This document shows positions 33,715 to 44,271 of a stretch of DNA of 64,000 nt, in pieces. Within the stretch, counting starts at the first letter, position 1; each line of letters opens with the position of its first letter. Source of the DNA: JACIYW01 sp014359745 (GTDB lineage Bacteria; Pseudomonadota; Alphaproteobacteria; Rhodobacterales; Rhodobacteraceae); contig JBNPWE010000015.1 of NCBI GenBank assembly GCA_050433985.1, forward strand, positions 1 through 64,000. The letters run 5' to 3'. The position numbers and the translations under genes are program-made. The notes under the pieces were generated by a model. The model searched no databases. It was not told where the DNA came from and saw only the letters and a list, made by a program, of their open reading frames with translations.

Positions 33715-34392
33715 ATGACCCGCTCGGTTTCCGCAACTCTGATTTTCGGCTTCTTCGGCCTGGCCGTGCTGATCGGTCTGGGGGCCTGGCAAGCGCAACG
33801 GCTTGGCTGGAAGACAGCACTTCTGGCCGAAATGGATGCCCGTATCGCCGCCGCGCCGGTGGCGTTGCCCGCCAATCCCGATCCCGTGCGCGATGACTAC
33901 CTGCCGGTTACCGTAACCGGCACCCTCACCGGCCCCGATCTGCGCGTCCTTGCCAGCCGCAAGACGATCGGCCCCGGCTACCGGATCGTGACCGCGCTGC
34001 AAACCGATACGGGCCGCAGGATCCTGATCGATCGCGGCTTTCTGCCGGTCTCGGCCGATGCTGCGCCCACCCGCCCCGAGGGCATGGTCAGTTTCACCGG
34101 CAACCTGCACTGGCCCGACGAGGTGGACGGCTACACCCCCGAACCAGACCCCGCCGCCAACCTCTGGTTCGCCCGCGACGTGCCGCGCATGGCGGCGGCC
34201 CTTGGCACCGATCCGGTGCTTGTCATCGCGCGCGCGACCAGCGATCGGGTGCCGCCGCTTGAACCCTTGCCGGTTGACACGGCGGCAATCCCGAACAATC
34301 ACCTGCAATATGCCATCACCTGGTTTTCGCTTGCGCTGATCTGGGCGGGGATGACACTGGTCATGGTTCGGCGTATCAGGCGCGGGAAATAG
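33715..34392 (+). CDS. surf1: SURF1-family cytochrome oxidase assembly protein
   Basis: Supports heme A insertion into subunit I. The 225-residue protein has N- and C-terminal transmembrane helices (ATLIFGFFGLAVLIGLGAWQ; YAITWFSLALIWAGMTLVMV). The periplasmic loop carries the family motif GAWQAQRLGWK, the GPGYRIVTAL and ILIDRGFLPV segments and NNHLQYAITWFSLA near the end. The start at 33715 follows AAAGG. The reading frame is open upstream only as ctaE antiphase. Confidence 0.94.
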   Translation: MTRSVSATLIFGFFGLAVLIGLGAWQAQRLGWKTALLAEMDARIAAAPVALPANPDPVRDDYLPVTVTGTLTGPDLRVLASRKTIGPGYRIVTALQTDTGRRILIDRGFLPVSADAAPTRPEGMVSFTGNLHWPDEVDGYTPEPDPAANLWFARDVPRMAAALGTDPVLVIARATSDRVPPLEPLPVDTAAIPNNHLQYAITWFSLALIWAGMTLVMVRRIRRGK

Positions 34393-34406
34393 GGACGAAC
34401 GGCACC

Positions 34407-35855
34407 ATGCACTACATATCCACCAGGGGAACCGCGCCGAAACTGACCTTCGAACAGACCATGCTGGCCGGCCTTGCGCGGGACGGCGGCCTTTACCTGC
34501 CCGAATGCGTGCCGCAGATGGCCCCTGCCGATATCGCGGCCCTTGCCGGACGCCCCTATGAAGAGGTGGCCTTCGCGGTGATGCGCCCGTTCATCGGCGA
34601 CACCTTCACCGATGATGAATTCCGCGCCATCATCGCGCGCGCCTATGCGGGCTTTGTACATCCGGCCCGCGCGCCGCTCAAACAGCTTGGCCCGAACCAT
34701 TTCCTGCTGGAACTTTTCCACGGCCCGACGCTGGCGTTCAAGGATTTCGCCATGCAACTGATCGGCCAGATGTTCCAGGCCTCGCTTGCGCGCTCGGGCG
34801 ATCGGATCACCATCGTCGGCGCCACCTCGGGCGATACCGGCTCGGCGGCGATAGAGGCGTTTCGCGGGCTGGCCAATGTCGATGTGTTCATCCTGTTCCC
34901 CGAAGGCCGGGTTTCAGAGGTGCAGCGCCGCCAGATGACGACGCCGACCGAGGCGAATGTGCACGCCATCGCGCTCAAGGGCGATTTCGACGATTGCCAG
35001 GCCCGCGTGAAGGACATGTTCAACGATTTCGCCTTTCGCGATGCGGTGGGCCTTGCCGGCGTCAATTCGATCAACTGGGCGCGGGTGCTGGCGCAGGTGG
35101 TCTATTATTTCACCGCCGCCACGGCCCTTGGCGCGCCGCACCGCGCGGTGGATTTCACCGTGCCCACCGGTAATTTCGGCGATATCTTCGCGGGCCACAT
35201 CGCGCGGGCCATGGGCCTGCCCATCGGGCGGCTGGTCATCGCCACCAATCAGAACGACATCCTGCACCGGGCGCTGACCACGGGACGCTATGAAACCGAT
35301 GGTGTCAAACCCTCTATCAGCCCGTCGATGGATATCCAGGTCTCGTCGAATTTCGAACGCGCGCTCTATCTCGCGCTGGACGGCGATGGCTCTACCGTGG
35401 CCAAGCTGATGCAGGATCTGCAATCGGGTGGCTTCACCATCCCGCAAGGCGCCATCGAGGGGCTGCGCGCCGCCTATGCCTCGGGGCGCGCCTCGGAAGA
35501 GGAAACATCAGCCACCATCGCCCGCATCCTTGCCACCACCGGCGAACTCCTGTGCCCGCATTCCGCCGTTGGCGTGTCGGTGGCGGATGGCATTCTTGGC
35601 GCGTCTCCCATCCTCTCGACCCAAATACTCCCGCCGGAGGCTCCCGTCCCCTCCACAGGCGCGACCAACCCGATGATCACGCTGGCCACCGCCCATCCCG
35701 CCAAATTCCCCGATGCGGTCCAGGCGGCAACCGGCATCCGCCCGCCGCTTCCCGCCCATATGGCCGATCTGTTCGACCGGCCCGAACGCGTGACGCCGCT
35801 TGCCAACCACCTTGCCACCCTGCAAGGCTTCATCCGAGAAAGGATCACCCATTGA
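34407..35855 (+). CDS. thrC: threonine synthase
   Basis: PLP enzyme converting O-phosphohomoserine to threonine. Its 482 residues are longer than the usual length of about 460. The PLP lysine is in FHGPTLAFKDFAMQL (about residue 112), followed by GATSGDTGSAAIEAF and the glycine-rich VPTGNFGDIFAG. The excess length lies at about residues 400-415, where ASPILSTQILPPEAPVP is encoded by a dispersed intergenic-type repeat in frame. The conserved TLATAHPAKFPDAV resumes afterwards, so the enzyme is probably functional. It is coupled to the M16 peptidase by TTGA overlap. Confidence 0.95.
   Translation: MHYISTRGTAPKLTFEQTMLAGLARDGGLYLPECVPQMAPADIAALAGRPYEEVAFAVMRPFIGDTFTDDEFRAIIARAYAGFVHPARAPLKQLGPNHFLLELFHGPTLAFKDFAMQLIGQMFQASLARSGDRITIVGATSGDTGSAAIEAFRGLANVDVFILFPEGRVSEVQRRQMTTPTEANVHAIALKGDFDDCQARVKDMFNDFAFRDAVGLAGVNSINWARVLAQVVYYFTAATALGAPHRAVDFTVPTGNFGDIFAGHIARAMGLPIGRLVIATNQNDILHRALTTGRYETDGVKPSISPSMDIQVSSNFERALYLALDGDGSTVAKLMQDLQSGGFTIPQGAIEGLRAAYASGRASEEETSATIARILATTGELLCPHSAVGVSVADGILGASPILSTQILPPEAPVPSTGATNPMITLATAHPAKFPDAVQAATGIRPPLPAHMADLFDRPERVTPLANHLATLQGFIRERITH
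35609..35640 (-). repeat. dispersed GAGTATTT/GATG repeat, copy E, inside thrC
   Basis: The reverse strand reads CCTCCGGCGGGAGTATTTGG then GTCGAGAGGATG. It matches copy F at 32 of 34 positions. It contributes in-frame residues to threonine synthase. Confidence 0.75.
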
Positions 35856-37114
35856 CCTCCCGCCTGACCACGCTTCCCAACGGTTTTCGCATCGTGACCG
35901 AGGCGATGCCCGGCGCGCTGTCGGCGTCGGTGGGGGTCTGGATCGATGCGGGCGGGCGGCACGAACGGGTTGAACAGAACGGCATTGCGCATTTTCTGGA
36001 ACACATGGCCTTCAAGGGCACCAAACGCCGCAGTGCCTTGCAGATCGCCGAAGCGATCGAGGATGTCGGCGGCTATATCAACGCCTATACCTCGCGCGAG
36101 ATGACCGCCTATTACGCGCGCGTGCTGGCCGCCGATGTGCCACTGGCCCTTGATGTGATCGCCGATATCGTGCTCAACCCCGTATTCGACCCCCGCGAGA
36201 TCGAGGTGGAGCGCGGCGTGATCCTGCAAGAGATCGGTCAGGCGCTGGATACGCCCGACGACATCATCTTTGACTGGCTGCAAGAGGCGGCCTATCCCGA
36301 ACAGGCCATCGGCCGCACCATCCTGGGCCCCGCGGATCGGGTGGCGGGGTTTGGTGACAGGGATTTGCGCGGCTTTGTCGCGGAAAACTATGGCCCGGCG
36401 CAGATGATCCTGGCCGCGGCCGGCGCCGTCGATCACGATGCGATCGTCGTGCTGGCAACGGAATTCTTCGGCGACCTGGCCGCGCAGGGGCAGGGCCTTT
36501 GGGAACCGGCCCGTTTCGCGGGCGGCGAACGGCGCGAGGTCAAGAAACTTGAACAGGTCCATTTCGCCCTGGGGTTCGAGGGGCCGGGTTATCGCGACCC
36601 CGCCGTCTATACCTCTCAGGTCTATGCAACGGCACTGGGCGGAAGCATGTCTTCGCGGCTGTTTCAGAAGATCCGCGAAGAACGCGGCCTGTGCTATTCG
36701 ATCTTTGCGCAGGCGGGCAGCCATGCCGATACCGGCATGCTGACCATCTATGCCGGCACTTCCGCCGCCGATATCGACAATCTGACCACGATCACCATAG
36801 ACGAGATGAAACGTGCCGCCGAGGACATGACCGAGGCCGAGGTGACGCGCGCGCGCACCCAGATGAAAGCGGGCCTGTTGATGGGGCTGGAAAGCCCGTC
36901 ATCGCGCGCCGAACGTCTGGCGCGGCTTCTGTCGATCTGGGGGCGGGTGCCCACCGTCGAAGAGGCCGTGGCCGAGATAGAGGCCGTCACCACCGCCCGC
37001 GTGCGCGATTTCGGCGCGGCGATGGTATCGGGCGCGCCCACCGCGCTGGCCCTTTATGGCCCGGTGAACAAAGTCGCCGGTCTGGACCGGCTGCGCCAGA
37101 GGCTTGCCGCCTGA
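35852..37114 (+). CDS. M16-family zinc peptidase (processing-peptidase-like)
   Basis: A 420-residue member of the M16B family, related to the mitochondrial processing peptidase beta subunit. The inverted zinc motif HFLEH is at residues 47-51, with the distal glutamate in EVERGVILQEI (about residue 115). The late GLCYSIFAQAG and GGSMSSRLFQKIREERG regions are typical. The start is TTG at 35852, overlapping the thrC stop as TTGA and preceded by AAAGGA. Natural substrate is unknown. Confidence 0.92.
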   Translation: MTSRLTTLPNGFRIVTEAMPGALSASVGVWIDAGGRHERVEQNGIAHFLEHMAFKGTKRRSALQIAEAIEDVGGYINAYTSREMTAYYARVLAADVPLALDVIADIVLNPVFDPREIEVERGVILQEIGQALDTPDDIIFDWLQEAAYPEQAIGRTILGPADRVAGFGDRDLRGFVAENYGPAQMILAAAGAVDHDAIVVLATEFFGDLAAQGQGLWEPARFAGGERREVKKLEQVHFALGFEGPGYRDPAVYTSQVYATALGGSMSSRLFQKIREERGLCYSIFAQAGSHADTGMLTIYAGTSAADIDNLTTITIDEMKRAAEDMTEAEVTRARTQMKAGLLMGLESPSSRAERLARLLSIWGRVPTVEEAVAEIEAVTTARVRDFGAAMVSGAPTALALYGPVNKVAGLDRLRQRLAA

Positions 37115-37698
37115 TGTTGCTGCGGCCCCGCCGCCTTCGGATCGAAACCGCGCGCATGACGCTGCGTCTGCCGGTGCATTCCGATTTTCGCGGCTGGGCC
37201 AGCTTGCGCCAACAAAGCGCCGATTTCCTGATCCCGTGGGAACCCAGTTGGGCGCCCGAACACCTGTCCCGCCGCGCCTTCGCCAACCGCGTCTACTGGG
37301 CGCAACGTGCCACAAGCGGCGGCACCGCCTTGCCGCTTTTCCTGATCAGCCGCGCCACGTCCGAGGTTCTGGGCGCGATCACGCTGGACAATATCCGCCG
37401 CGGCCCGTCCCAGGCGGGCACGCTTGGTTACTGGATCGGCCAGCCCCACGCGCGGCAGGGCTACATGCGCGAGGCGATCGAGGCGGTGGTGCACCACGGC
37501 TTCACCGCCCTTGACCTTAGCCGGGTAGAGGCCGCGTGCCTGCCCGAAAACGCCGCTTCGCGCGGGGTTCTGGAAAAATGCGGCTTCAAATACGAAGGGG
37601 TCGCGCAAAGCTATCTGCAAATCAACGGCCGCTGGCGCAACCATGTGCTTTACGCCAACCTGCGCGGTGACCGGCGCGGGCGCACCGGGGCAGGGTAA
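37114..37698 (+). CDS. GNAT N-acetyltransferase, RimJ/RimL-like
   Basis: The 194-residue protein has the RimJ-type opening RIETARMTLRLPVHSDF. The acetyl-CoA site is around GYWIGQPHARQGYMREAIEA, and VEAACLPENAASRGVLEKCGF is the C-terminal motif. These enzymes acetylate protein N-termini, notably ribosomal proteins, or small amines; the target is unknown. It overlaps the peptidase gene by TGATG. The last codons lie in a 17-bp tandem repeat. Confidence 0.92.
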   Translation: MLLRPRRLRIETARMTLRLPVHSDFRGWASLRQQSADFLIPWEPSWAPEHLSRRAFANRVYWAQRATSGGTALPLFLISRATSEVLGAITLDNIRRGPSQAGTLGYWIGQPHARQGYMREAIEAVVHHGFTALDLSRVEAACLPENAASRGVLEKCGFKYEGVAQSYLQINGRWRNHVLYANLRGDRRGRTGAG

Positions 37699-37729
37699 GA
37701 AACGGGGCAGGGCAAGAAACGGGGCGGGG
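37687..37729 (+). repeat. 17-bp tandem repeat at the GNAT gene end
   Basis: GGGGCAGGGTAAGAAAC and GGGGCAGGGCAAGAAAC (one mismatch), then a partial third copy GGGGCGGGG. The stop codon lies in the first copy. Confidence 0.7.
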
Positions 37730-37799
37730 TATATTTTGCCCCGATGGCCGTCAAGGAACCGTGACCGGGGCTGACGCAGCGTCATGCGCGCGGTTGCGA

Positions 37800-37976
37800 T
37801 CATCGGTGGTGTTGCCGATGCACTGGTTTTCCGGCGCGTCGCTGACGCGCTTTCTGGATGAAATGGGCGGTGAATTCGCCATCGACCAGCGCGCGGAGAG
37901 CGACATCACCCTGTCCCTGCACACCCTGCCGCCGCGTCCGACGATCATCGTCCTGCAACCGGGGCTTTACCGCTAG
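37800..37976 (+). pseudogene. C-terminal remnant of an MBL-fold metallo-hydrolase
   Basis: The frame reads VVLPMHWFSGASLTRFLDEM, then a segment ending LSLHTLPPRPTIIVLQPG. This is the typical end of UlaG-like/metallo-beta-lactamase-fold hydrolases, where PMHWFS carries a metal histidine and the protein closes with a strand before PG. Upstream there is no HxHxDH or other metal motif in any frame; the sequence instead becomes repetitive. It ends with a TAG at 37974-37976. A 5'-truncated pseudogene. Confidence 0.6.
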
Positions 37977-38035
37977 AATTAGTCTTGAAGGCCCCGCCCG
38001 GCCATGGTTCACCAGACCGGAACCCGGAGGGCCCG

Positions 38036-39445
38036 ATGATCGATGAAGCCTTTGTCGCCCGCCTGAACGCCGCGTTGCCCCACGACACCCTGTCAAAGCC
38101 GGGGCCGGGGTATCTGGAAGAACCGCGCGGCCGCTATGTCGGGCGGGGCGGGGTGCTGGCACGCCCGCGCAGCACCGATCAGGTGGCGACAATCCTGCGC
38201 CTGTGCAACGAGGCGCGGGTGCCGGTGGTGCCTTATGGCGGCGGCACCGGCCTGGTGGGCGGACAGATCGCCCCCGACGGGCCGACCCCGGTTATCCTGT
38301 CGCTGGAACGGATGGCGGCGATCCGCGCGATCGAACCATCGGAAAACGTGCTGATCGCCGAGGCGGGCGCCGTGCTTGCCGATGTGCAGGCCGCAGCCGA
38401 AGGCGCGGGGCGGCTCTTTCCCCTGTCGCTTGGCTCCGAAGGATCGGCCCGCATCGGCGGGTTGCTGGCCACCAATGCCGGGGGCGTCAACGTGCTGCGT
38501 TATGGCAATGCGCGCGATCTGTGTCTGGGGCTAGAGGTGGTGCTGGCGGATGGCCGGATCTGGCACGGGCTGAAACGTCTGCGCAAGGACAATACCGGCT
38601 ACGATCTGCGCAACCTGATCATCGGGTCCGAGGGCACGCTGGGGGTGATCACCGCCGCCAGCCTGCGGCTTTATCCGCAAACGGCCGGGCAGGGCACCGC
38701 GCTGATGGTGGTGCCCGATCCGCAGGCCGCCCTCGATCTGCTGGCGCTGGCGCAGGATCGCATCGGCGAAGGCATTTCGGCGTTCGAACTGATCTCGCGC
38801 CAGGGGCTGGAATTCCAGATCGAAAAGATGCCGGAACTGCGCCAGCCCTTCGCCACCCCGCCCGCGTGGATGGTGCTGATCGATCTTGGTTTGCCGCTGG
38901 GGCTTGATCCGGGCACCGCACTTGAAACCCTGTTTGAAACGGCGTCCGATGCGGGACTGGTCAGCGACGGGTTGATCGCCCGGTCAGAGGCGCAGCGCAG
39001 CCATTTCTGGCACCTGCGCGAAGCCTTGCCCGAGGCCAATCGCCTGATTGGCGCGATAGTATCGCATGACCTGTCGGTGCCGGTTGGCAAGGTGCCGGAA
39101 TTCATCGCCAGGGCCGGCCCGGCGCTGGCGCGGATCGGCCGCTACCGGATCAACTGCTTTGGCCATCTTGGCGATGGCAACCTGCATTACAACGTCTTTC
39201 CGATGCCCGGCCGCACCCGCGCCGATCACGAGGCCGAACGCGACGCGATCAAGACCTGCATCCACGATCTGGTGCATGCGCTTGACGGCTCGGTCAGCGC
39301 GGAACATGGTATCGGGCGCCTCAAGGTTGCCGATCTGGAACGCTATGGCGATCCGGTGAAACTTGGGGTGATGCGCGCGATCAAATCGGCACTTGATCCG
39401 CGCGGCATCCTTAATCCGGGCGCGGTTTTGCGCAGCCAGGGCTGA
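38036..39445 (+). CDS. FAD-linked oxidase (GlcD / D-2-hydroxyglutarate dehydrogenase-like)
   Basis: A flavoprotein oxidising a D-2-hydroxy acid. It has 469 residues. The PCMH-type FAD-binding domain has VPVVPYGGGTGLVGGQIAP (about residue 62), SLGSEGSARIGGLLATNAGG and GSEGTLGVITAASL. The C-terminal catalytic domain has FGHLGDGNLHYNVFP and AEHGIGRLK, the metal/substrate histidines. The start at 38036 follows CGGAGGG. It stands alone, so D-lactate, glycolate and D-2-hydroxyglutarate are all possible substrates. Confidence 0.92.
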   Translation: MIDEAFVARLNAALPHDTLSKPGPGYLEEPRGRYVGRGGVLARPRSTDQVATILRLCNEARVPVVPYGGGTGLVGGQIAPDGPTPVILSLERMAAIRAIEPSENVLIAEAGAVLADVQAAAEGAGRLFPLSLGSEGSARIGGLLATNAGGVNVLRYGNARDLCLGLEVVLADGRIWHGLKRLRKDNTGYDLRNLIIGSEGTLGVITAASLRLYPQTAGQGTALMVVPDPQAALDLLALAQDRIGEGISAFELISRQGLEFQIEKMPELRQPFATPPAWMVLIDLGLPLGLDPGTALETLFETASDAGLVSDGLIARSEAQRSHFWHLREALPEANRLIGAIVSHDLSVPVGKVPEFIARAGPALARIGRYRINCFGHLGDGNLHYNVFPMPGRTRADHEAERDAIKTCIHDLVHALDGSVSAEHGIGRLKVADLERYGDPVKLGVMRAIKSALDPRGILNPGAVLRSQG

Positions 39446-39461
39446 CGCCGCCGCCCCAACG

Positions 39462-39486
39462 CGGGGCGCGCGCGTGCGCGCGCGGG
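39462..39486. terminator. GC-palindrome between convergent genes
   Basis: A near-perfect alternating palindrome GCGCGCGCG-T-GCGCGCGCG in the 48-bp gap between the FAD oxidase gene and cueR. It can fold in both directions, so it may act as a bidirectional roadblock; no T-run. Confidence 0.4.
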
Positions 39487-39493
39487 CCAGTCA

Positions 39494-39898
39494 TCAACCG
39501 GCGGATTGGTCCGCCGCCCCGCCCAGATCCTCCAGAATCGGGCAATCGGGCCGGTCGTCGCCCGCGCAGGCATCGACCAGATGCGCAAGAGTCGCGCGCA
39601 GGGATTGCAACTGCGCCACTTTTTCGTCGATGCGGTGCAGATGCGCCCCGGCGATTTCCTTGACATGGGCGCTGGCGCGTCCGGTGTCTTCATAAAGCGT
39701 CAGCAACGCGCGGCAGTCGTTCATGGAAAACCCAAGCGCGCGCGCCCGCGCCAGGAATGTCAGCTTGTGCAGGTCGCGGTCGCGAAAGGCGCGGTAGCCG
39801 TTGGTGTCGCGCAGCGGGCGGATCAGCCCGATACCTTCGTAATAGCGGATGGTCTTGGCCGGAAGGCCGGATTTTTGGGCAACTTCGCCGATGTTCAT
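39494..39898 (-). CDS. cueR: copper-responsive MerR-family regulator CueR
   Basis: Activates the copper efflux ATPase in response to Cu(I). It has 134 residues. The N-terminal MerR helix-turn-helix is MNIGEVAQKSGLPAKTIRYY, with a dimerisation helix after it. The metal loop is DACAGDDRPDCPI, whose two cysteines eight positions apart are the CueR signature. ATG at 39898 sits 5 bp after an AGGAGG site. A GTG two codons earlier overlaps that site. It lies 16 bp after copA, on the same strand. Confidence 0.94.
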   Translation of the reverse strand: MNIGEVAQKSGLPAKTIRYYEGIGLIRPLRDTNGYRAFRDRDLHKLTFLARARALGFSMNDCRALLTLYEDTGRASAHVKEIAGAHLHRIDEKVAQLQSLRATLAHLVDACAGDDRPDCPILEDLGGAADQSAG

Positions 39899-39914
39899 GA
39901 TCACCTCCTGGCTG

Positions 39915-42422
<2,508 letters not shown>

Positions 42423-42449
42423 GACGGCCTCCTTGATGGGTGGCTTCAC

Positions 42450-42480
42450 CTCATAAGGGTTCCCGCGGCTGGAAGGTCAA
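42450..42480 (-). promoter_or_regulatory. CueR-type promoter/operator for copA-cueR
   Basis: On the minus strand the -35 TTGACC (42480-42475) and a -10 TATGAG (42455-42450) are 19 bp apart, the long spacing typical of MerR-family targets. The spacer carries the dyad CCTTCC-N7-GGAACC, close to the known CueR box. The copA start codon is 28 bp downstream. Confidence 0.75.
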
Positions 42481-42574
42481 GGGGATTGTGCGCTGCCCGA
42501 TGCAATAGTGCGCTTGGCCGGGGTTGACCGCGCCGCCCCCGCATGCAGCATGGCCGAAACGACAGGAGGCACGG

Positions 42575-43486
42575 GTGCGCGACATTCCCGACACGATAGA
42601 TGCGGTAGCAGACCTGCTGGCCGGGCAGGGCTATGTCTGCGGGCGGTCGCTGGCGACGGTGGCGTTTCTGGCGCTGCGCCTTGGGCGGCCGCTGTTTCTG
42701 GAAGGCGAGGCCGGGGTGGGCAAGACCGAAATCGCCAAGGCGCTGGCCACGGGGCTTGGCCGCCGCCTGATCCGGTTGCAATGCTATGAGGGGCTTGACG
42801 CGGCTTCGGCGGTTTATGAATGGAACTTTGCCGCGCAGATGATCGCGATCCGCACCGCCGAGGCGGCGGGGATGGCCGACCGCGAGGCGTTGAAATCGGA
42901 ACTGTTCACCGAGGAATATCTGATCGCGCGCCCCCTTCTGGAGGCGATGCGCCCACAAGACGGCGGCCCGCCGGTTCTGCTGATCGACGAGCTTGACCGC
43001 ACGGATGAGCCGTTCGAGGCGTTCCTGCTGGAGGCATTGTCAGACTTTCAGGTGACGATCCCCGAACTGGGCACCATCCGCGCGCCCGAACCCCCGATCG
43101 TGATTGTCACCTCGAACCGCACCCGCGAGGTGCATGACGCGTTGAAGCGCCGGTGCCTTTATCACTGGGTCGATTACCCCGATTTCGAACGCGAGTTGCA
43201 GATCGTCACCGCCCGCGCCCCCGAGGCGTCGGAAGCGCTGTCGCGCGAGGTGGTGGGTTTTGTGCAGCGGTTGCGCGGTGAGGATCTGTTCAAGAAGCCC
43301 GGTGTGGCCGAAACCATAGATTGGGCCAAATGCCTGCTGGCGCTGGATGTGATCGCCCTGTCGCCCGAGGTGATTTCGGATACGCTGGGGGCGATATTGA
43401 AGTATCAGGACGATATTCAGAAGATCGAAGGCTCTCAGGCGAAGAAACTTCTCGACGAGGTCCGCGCCGACCTCGCGCCTGCCTGA
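42575..43486 (+). CDS. MoxR-family AAA+ ATPase
   Basis: A 303-residue AAA+ ATPase. Walker A is GEAGVGKTE (residues 44-52) and Walker B is VLLIDELDR (about 130); sensor 1 is VIVTSNRTREVHDALKRR. MoxR ATPases act as chaperone-like remodelers, usually with a von Willebrand A (CoxE-like) partner encoded next door. That partner is here 780 bp downstream, separated by an inserted AT-rich gene. GTG at 42575 follows AGGAGG. Confidence 0.92.
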   Translation: MRDIPDTIDAVADLLAGQGYVCGRSLATVAFLALRLGRPLFLEGEAGVGKTEIAKALATGLGRRLIRLQCYEGLDAASAVYEWNFAAQMIAIRTAEAAGMADREALKSELFTEEYLIARPLLEAMRPQDGGPPVLLIDELDRTDEPFEAFLLEALSDFQVTIPELGTIRAPEPPIVIVTSNRTREVHDALKRRCLYHWVDYPDFERELQIVTARAPEASEALSREVVGFVQRLRGEDLFKKPGVAETIDWAKCLLALDVIALSPEVISDTLGAILKYQDDIQKIEGSQAKKLLDEVRADLAPA

Positions 43487-43578
43487 CCTACGCCCCGGCC
43501 CGCCCTTCATCCATTGCGTCAACTCTCAATTTCTGTTAGCGTGAACCTCGATGAATTTTAAATTTGTTTGGTGCTTGG

Positions 43579-44136
43579 ATGTTCAGACTGTTCAAGAAAA
43601 ATGCGCCTAAAAATGCGCCTAAAAATGCGCCTGTTGATAGAGACATCTTATTTTATGGTATCTTGGCTACAACTATCGATAAAATTCAGGACTACTACCT
43701 AAATGGGATAGCAGGCTCCACACCTATTAAGGATGTTAAAAAAACAGAAGTTGTGATTTTCGCGATCATTTTGGTCAAGACAGCTATCAATGGTTTCTCG
43801 CTCACTCAAAAAACTGCTGAGCAGGATGCTCTTAATCTTTTGATCGCTGGGGTAAAGTATATTTCCGGGAATGTGGAGGCCGATGAGCGCACAATCTTGG
43901 GAGTGATCTTGAGGCGTGAAGATGAATACTATCCGGTGATCTACGCTGAAATGGTGGACAGACAAGAAGGCTCCTTCGTCGTTCCGCAAATTGGCGCTCT
44001 TCTCGACAGCCACGTGCTTTTGGTTGAAGCAGATGATGATGCTATTGACGCCTCGTGCCGATCATTAGGAATTCAAGCATCGTTTCTTGCGGCCATCGAG
44101 GCGGTAGAATTGGTCTACAGTGGAAAACTTGGCTAA
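43579..44136 (+). CDS. AT-rich orphan gene inserted in the MoxR/CoxE operon
   Basis: I do not recognise this 185-residue protein. It starts with a basic stretch and a tandem KNAP repeat (12 bp x 3 in DNA), then appears globular and cytoplasmic, with no signal or membrane span. Features are TTIDKIQDYYLNGIAGSTPI, LLIAGVKYISGNVEADERTI and LVEADDDAIDASCRSLGIQ. Codon use and base composition are strikingly AT-rich against its neighbours, and it has its own terminator. The start at 43579 is uncertain; a TTG five codons upstream is in frame. Confidence 0.7.
   Translation: MFRLFKKNAPKNAPKNAPVDRDILFYGILATTIDKIQDYYLNGIAGSTPIKDVKKTEVVIFAIILVKTAINGFSLTQKTAEQDALNLLIAGVKYISGNVEADERTILGVILRREDEYYPVIYAEMVDRQEGSFVVPQIGALLDSHVLLVEADDDAIDASCRSLGIQASFLAAIEAVELVYSGKLG
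43597..43632 (+). repeat. 12-bp tandem repeat, three copies
   Basis: AAAAATGCGCCT occurs three times in perfect tandem and encodes KNAPKNAPKNAP at the N-terminus of the orphan gene. Confidence 0.9.
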
Positions 44137-44171
44137 ATCGCCCCAAAACTTAGTTGTGGTAGAATCTGCTG

Positions 44172-44214
44172 CCCCAAATCTCAGCCGAAAAGTCGGATTT
44201 GTGGGACTTTTTTT
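44172..44214 (+). terminator. intrinsic terminator of the orphan gene
   Basis: CCCAAATC pairs with GATTTGTGGG (one bulge) around an inner CCGA-AAAG-TCGG hairpin. A run of seven T follows at 44208-44214. It isolates the AT-rich gene from the downstream VWA gene. Confidence 0.75.
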
Positions 44215-44271
44215 CAAGATGAAGCGGCAGGGTGGCAAGATGCAATCTTGGCCGAAACTATGTGTTAGGTG

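Noticed and set aside
35609..35640. Intein or programmed insertion in thrC
   Set aside because: The extra segment is only about a dozen residues, has no splicing motifs and is explained by the dispersed repeat.
39462..39486. CRISPR-like or origin-like palindrome
   Set aside because: It is a single GC dinucleotide palindrome, without spaced repeats or DnaA boxes.
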